DNA of 45,602 bases from a virus. How positions within the stretch are numbered: the first letter of the stretch is position 1; every line of letters begins with the position of its first letter. Positions 45,181-45,602 of this stretch are shown here, in pieces. Position numbers and translations under genes: made by a program. The notes beneath the pieces are model-generated. The model made no database searches. It worked only from the letters and a program-made list of their open reading frames with translations, and was not told the origin of the DNA. The stretch is taken from positions 1-45,602 of the IMG/VR virus record IMGVR_UViG_3300020202_000026. One strand, given 5' to 3'.

Positions 45181-45602
45181 ATGCCTAATCGTGATACCCC
45201 AATGGGATTTCGCCCAGCTCAAGGAGTTGGAGCTAAGCACTTTATTGTGCGATTCCCTGTTGATTCAGGTAACGGCACTGCTGTTTTTGTTGGTGACGTT
45301 ATGGATTTAAATGCTCAAGGTTCGGTTCGCCCTGCGGCCGCTGACGCAGGTGTCTCTGCTGCTGGTGTTTGTGTTGGTCTTTATGACAGCAATGGGATTC
45401 CAGTAGGACATCCATCGAGTTCAGTAGCGACTAAGTATCTGGGTGCGTCAACTGCTGGTTACGCTGATGTTGCGTTGGCGCTGCCCGGGGCAATTTTCAT
45501 CGCTCAAGCTCAAACTGGCCAAACGCCTGCTTCTGAGGATATTGCCGAGACGACAGATCATGTTGCTGGCGCTGGTGATACAACGACAGCACGCAGTAGA
45601 CA
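45181..45602 (+). CDS. Capsid decoration / head-stabilising protein (5' part)
   Basis: Starts at ATG 45181 after AAAGGAGG and continues through the circular join to base 278, giving 190 residues in total. MPNRDTPMGFRPAQGVGAKH, then VDSGNGTAVFVGDVMDLNAQ and GVCVGLYDSNGIPVG: beta-rich, compact. It sits between the scaffold region and major capsid gene, the usual position of decoration proteins. The last 127 bases duplicate 1-127. Confidence 0.75.
   Translation, partial: MPNRDTPMGFRPAQGVGAKHFIVRFPVDSGNGTAVFVGDVMDLNAQGSVRPAAADAGVSAAGVCVGLYDSNGIPVGHPSSSVATKYLGASTAGYADVALALPGAIFIAQAQTGQTPASEDIAETTDHVAGAGDTTTARSR
45476..45602. repeat. Terminal overlap of circular assembly (right copy)
   Basis: Identical to bases 1-127. 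Removing one copy joins the decoration gene in frame (573 bases including stop, divisible by three). This supports a circular 45,475-bp unit. Confidence 0.95.

Overview
The window is one complete genome of a temperate tailed phage, most likely short-tailed (podovirus-like), assembled as a circle. Bases 1-127 repeat exactly at 45476-45602, and one reading frame (the capsid decoration protein) runs unbroken across the join. The unique length is therefore 45,475 bp. No tape-measure, tail-tube or baseplate gene is visible. Instead there is a large portal, a P22-like connector protein, a gp10-like tail protein and three large putative ejection proteins. The host looks Gram-negative: there is a BamE-like lipoprotein, a possible outer-membrane spanin, an O-antigen polymerase and several Sec signal peptides. 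Genes are led by AGGAGG-type ribosome sites. I cannot name the host genus.

Layout. (1) Late structural module, 37.1-45.6 kb and on through the join to 12.8 kb, all on +: promoter, short leader and terminator, TerS, TerL, GroES-like chaperonin, portal, scaffold, decoration protein, major capsid protein, O-antigen polymerase, connector, tail proteins, ejection proteins, fibre and lectin-like proteins. Two genes on the minus strand (10.7-11.3 kb) interrupt it as a moron. (2) Lysis and membrane cassette, 12.8-14.8 kb. (3) Integration and lysogeny module on the minus strand, 14.7-17.9 kb: an attP-like site containing the 5' half of a tRNA-Ser gene, a parS-like palindrome, tyrosine integrase, three accessory membrane or small proteins, and repressor. 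(4) Operators and early promoter at 18.0-18.2 kb, then a long rightward early operon (18.2-35.6 kb). It carries a Cro-like protein, an excisionase-like protein, a lytic transglycosylase, HNH nuclease, a recombination cassette, a replication initiator with an internal origin, a flotillin-like protein, a DNA methyltransferase, two Lar-like zinc proteins and many tiny genes. (5) A GC-richer accessory unit with its own promoters and terminator (35.57-36.98 kb).

Points that stand out. At least six proteins of the late operon, including the gp10-like tail protein and fibre-like proteins, begin with Sec signal peptides. This suggests that part of the virion, or an envelope complex made with it, is assembled outside the cytoplasm. 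The 30.8-31.6 kb interval holds four consecutive structured RNA elements, two of them with tRNA-like acceptor plus T-arm geometry. A near-consensus host parS site sits beside attP. The late promoter is followed at once by a terminator, as in antiterminator-controlled lambdoid phages. Folding claims come from base pairing read by eye, and family calls from recognised motifs; neither was checked by a program or database search.
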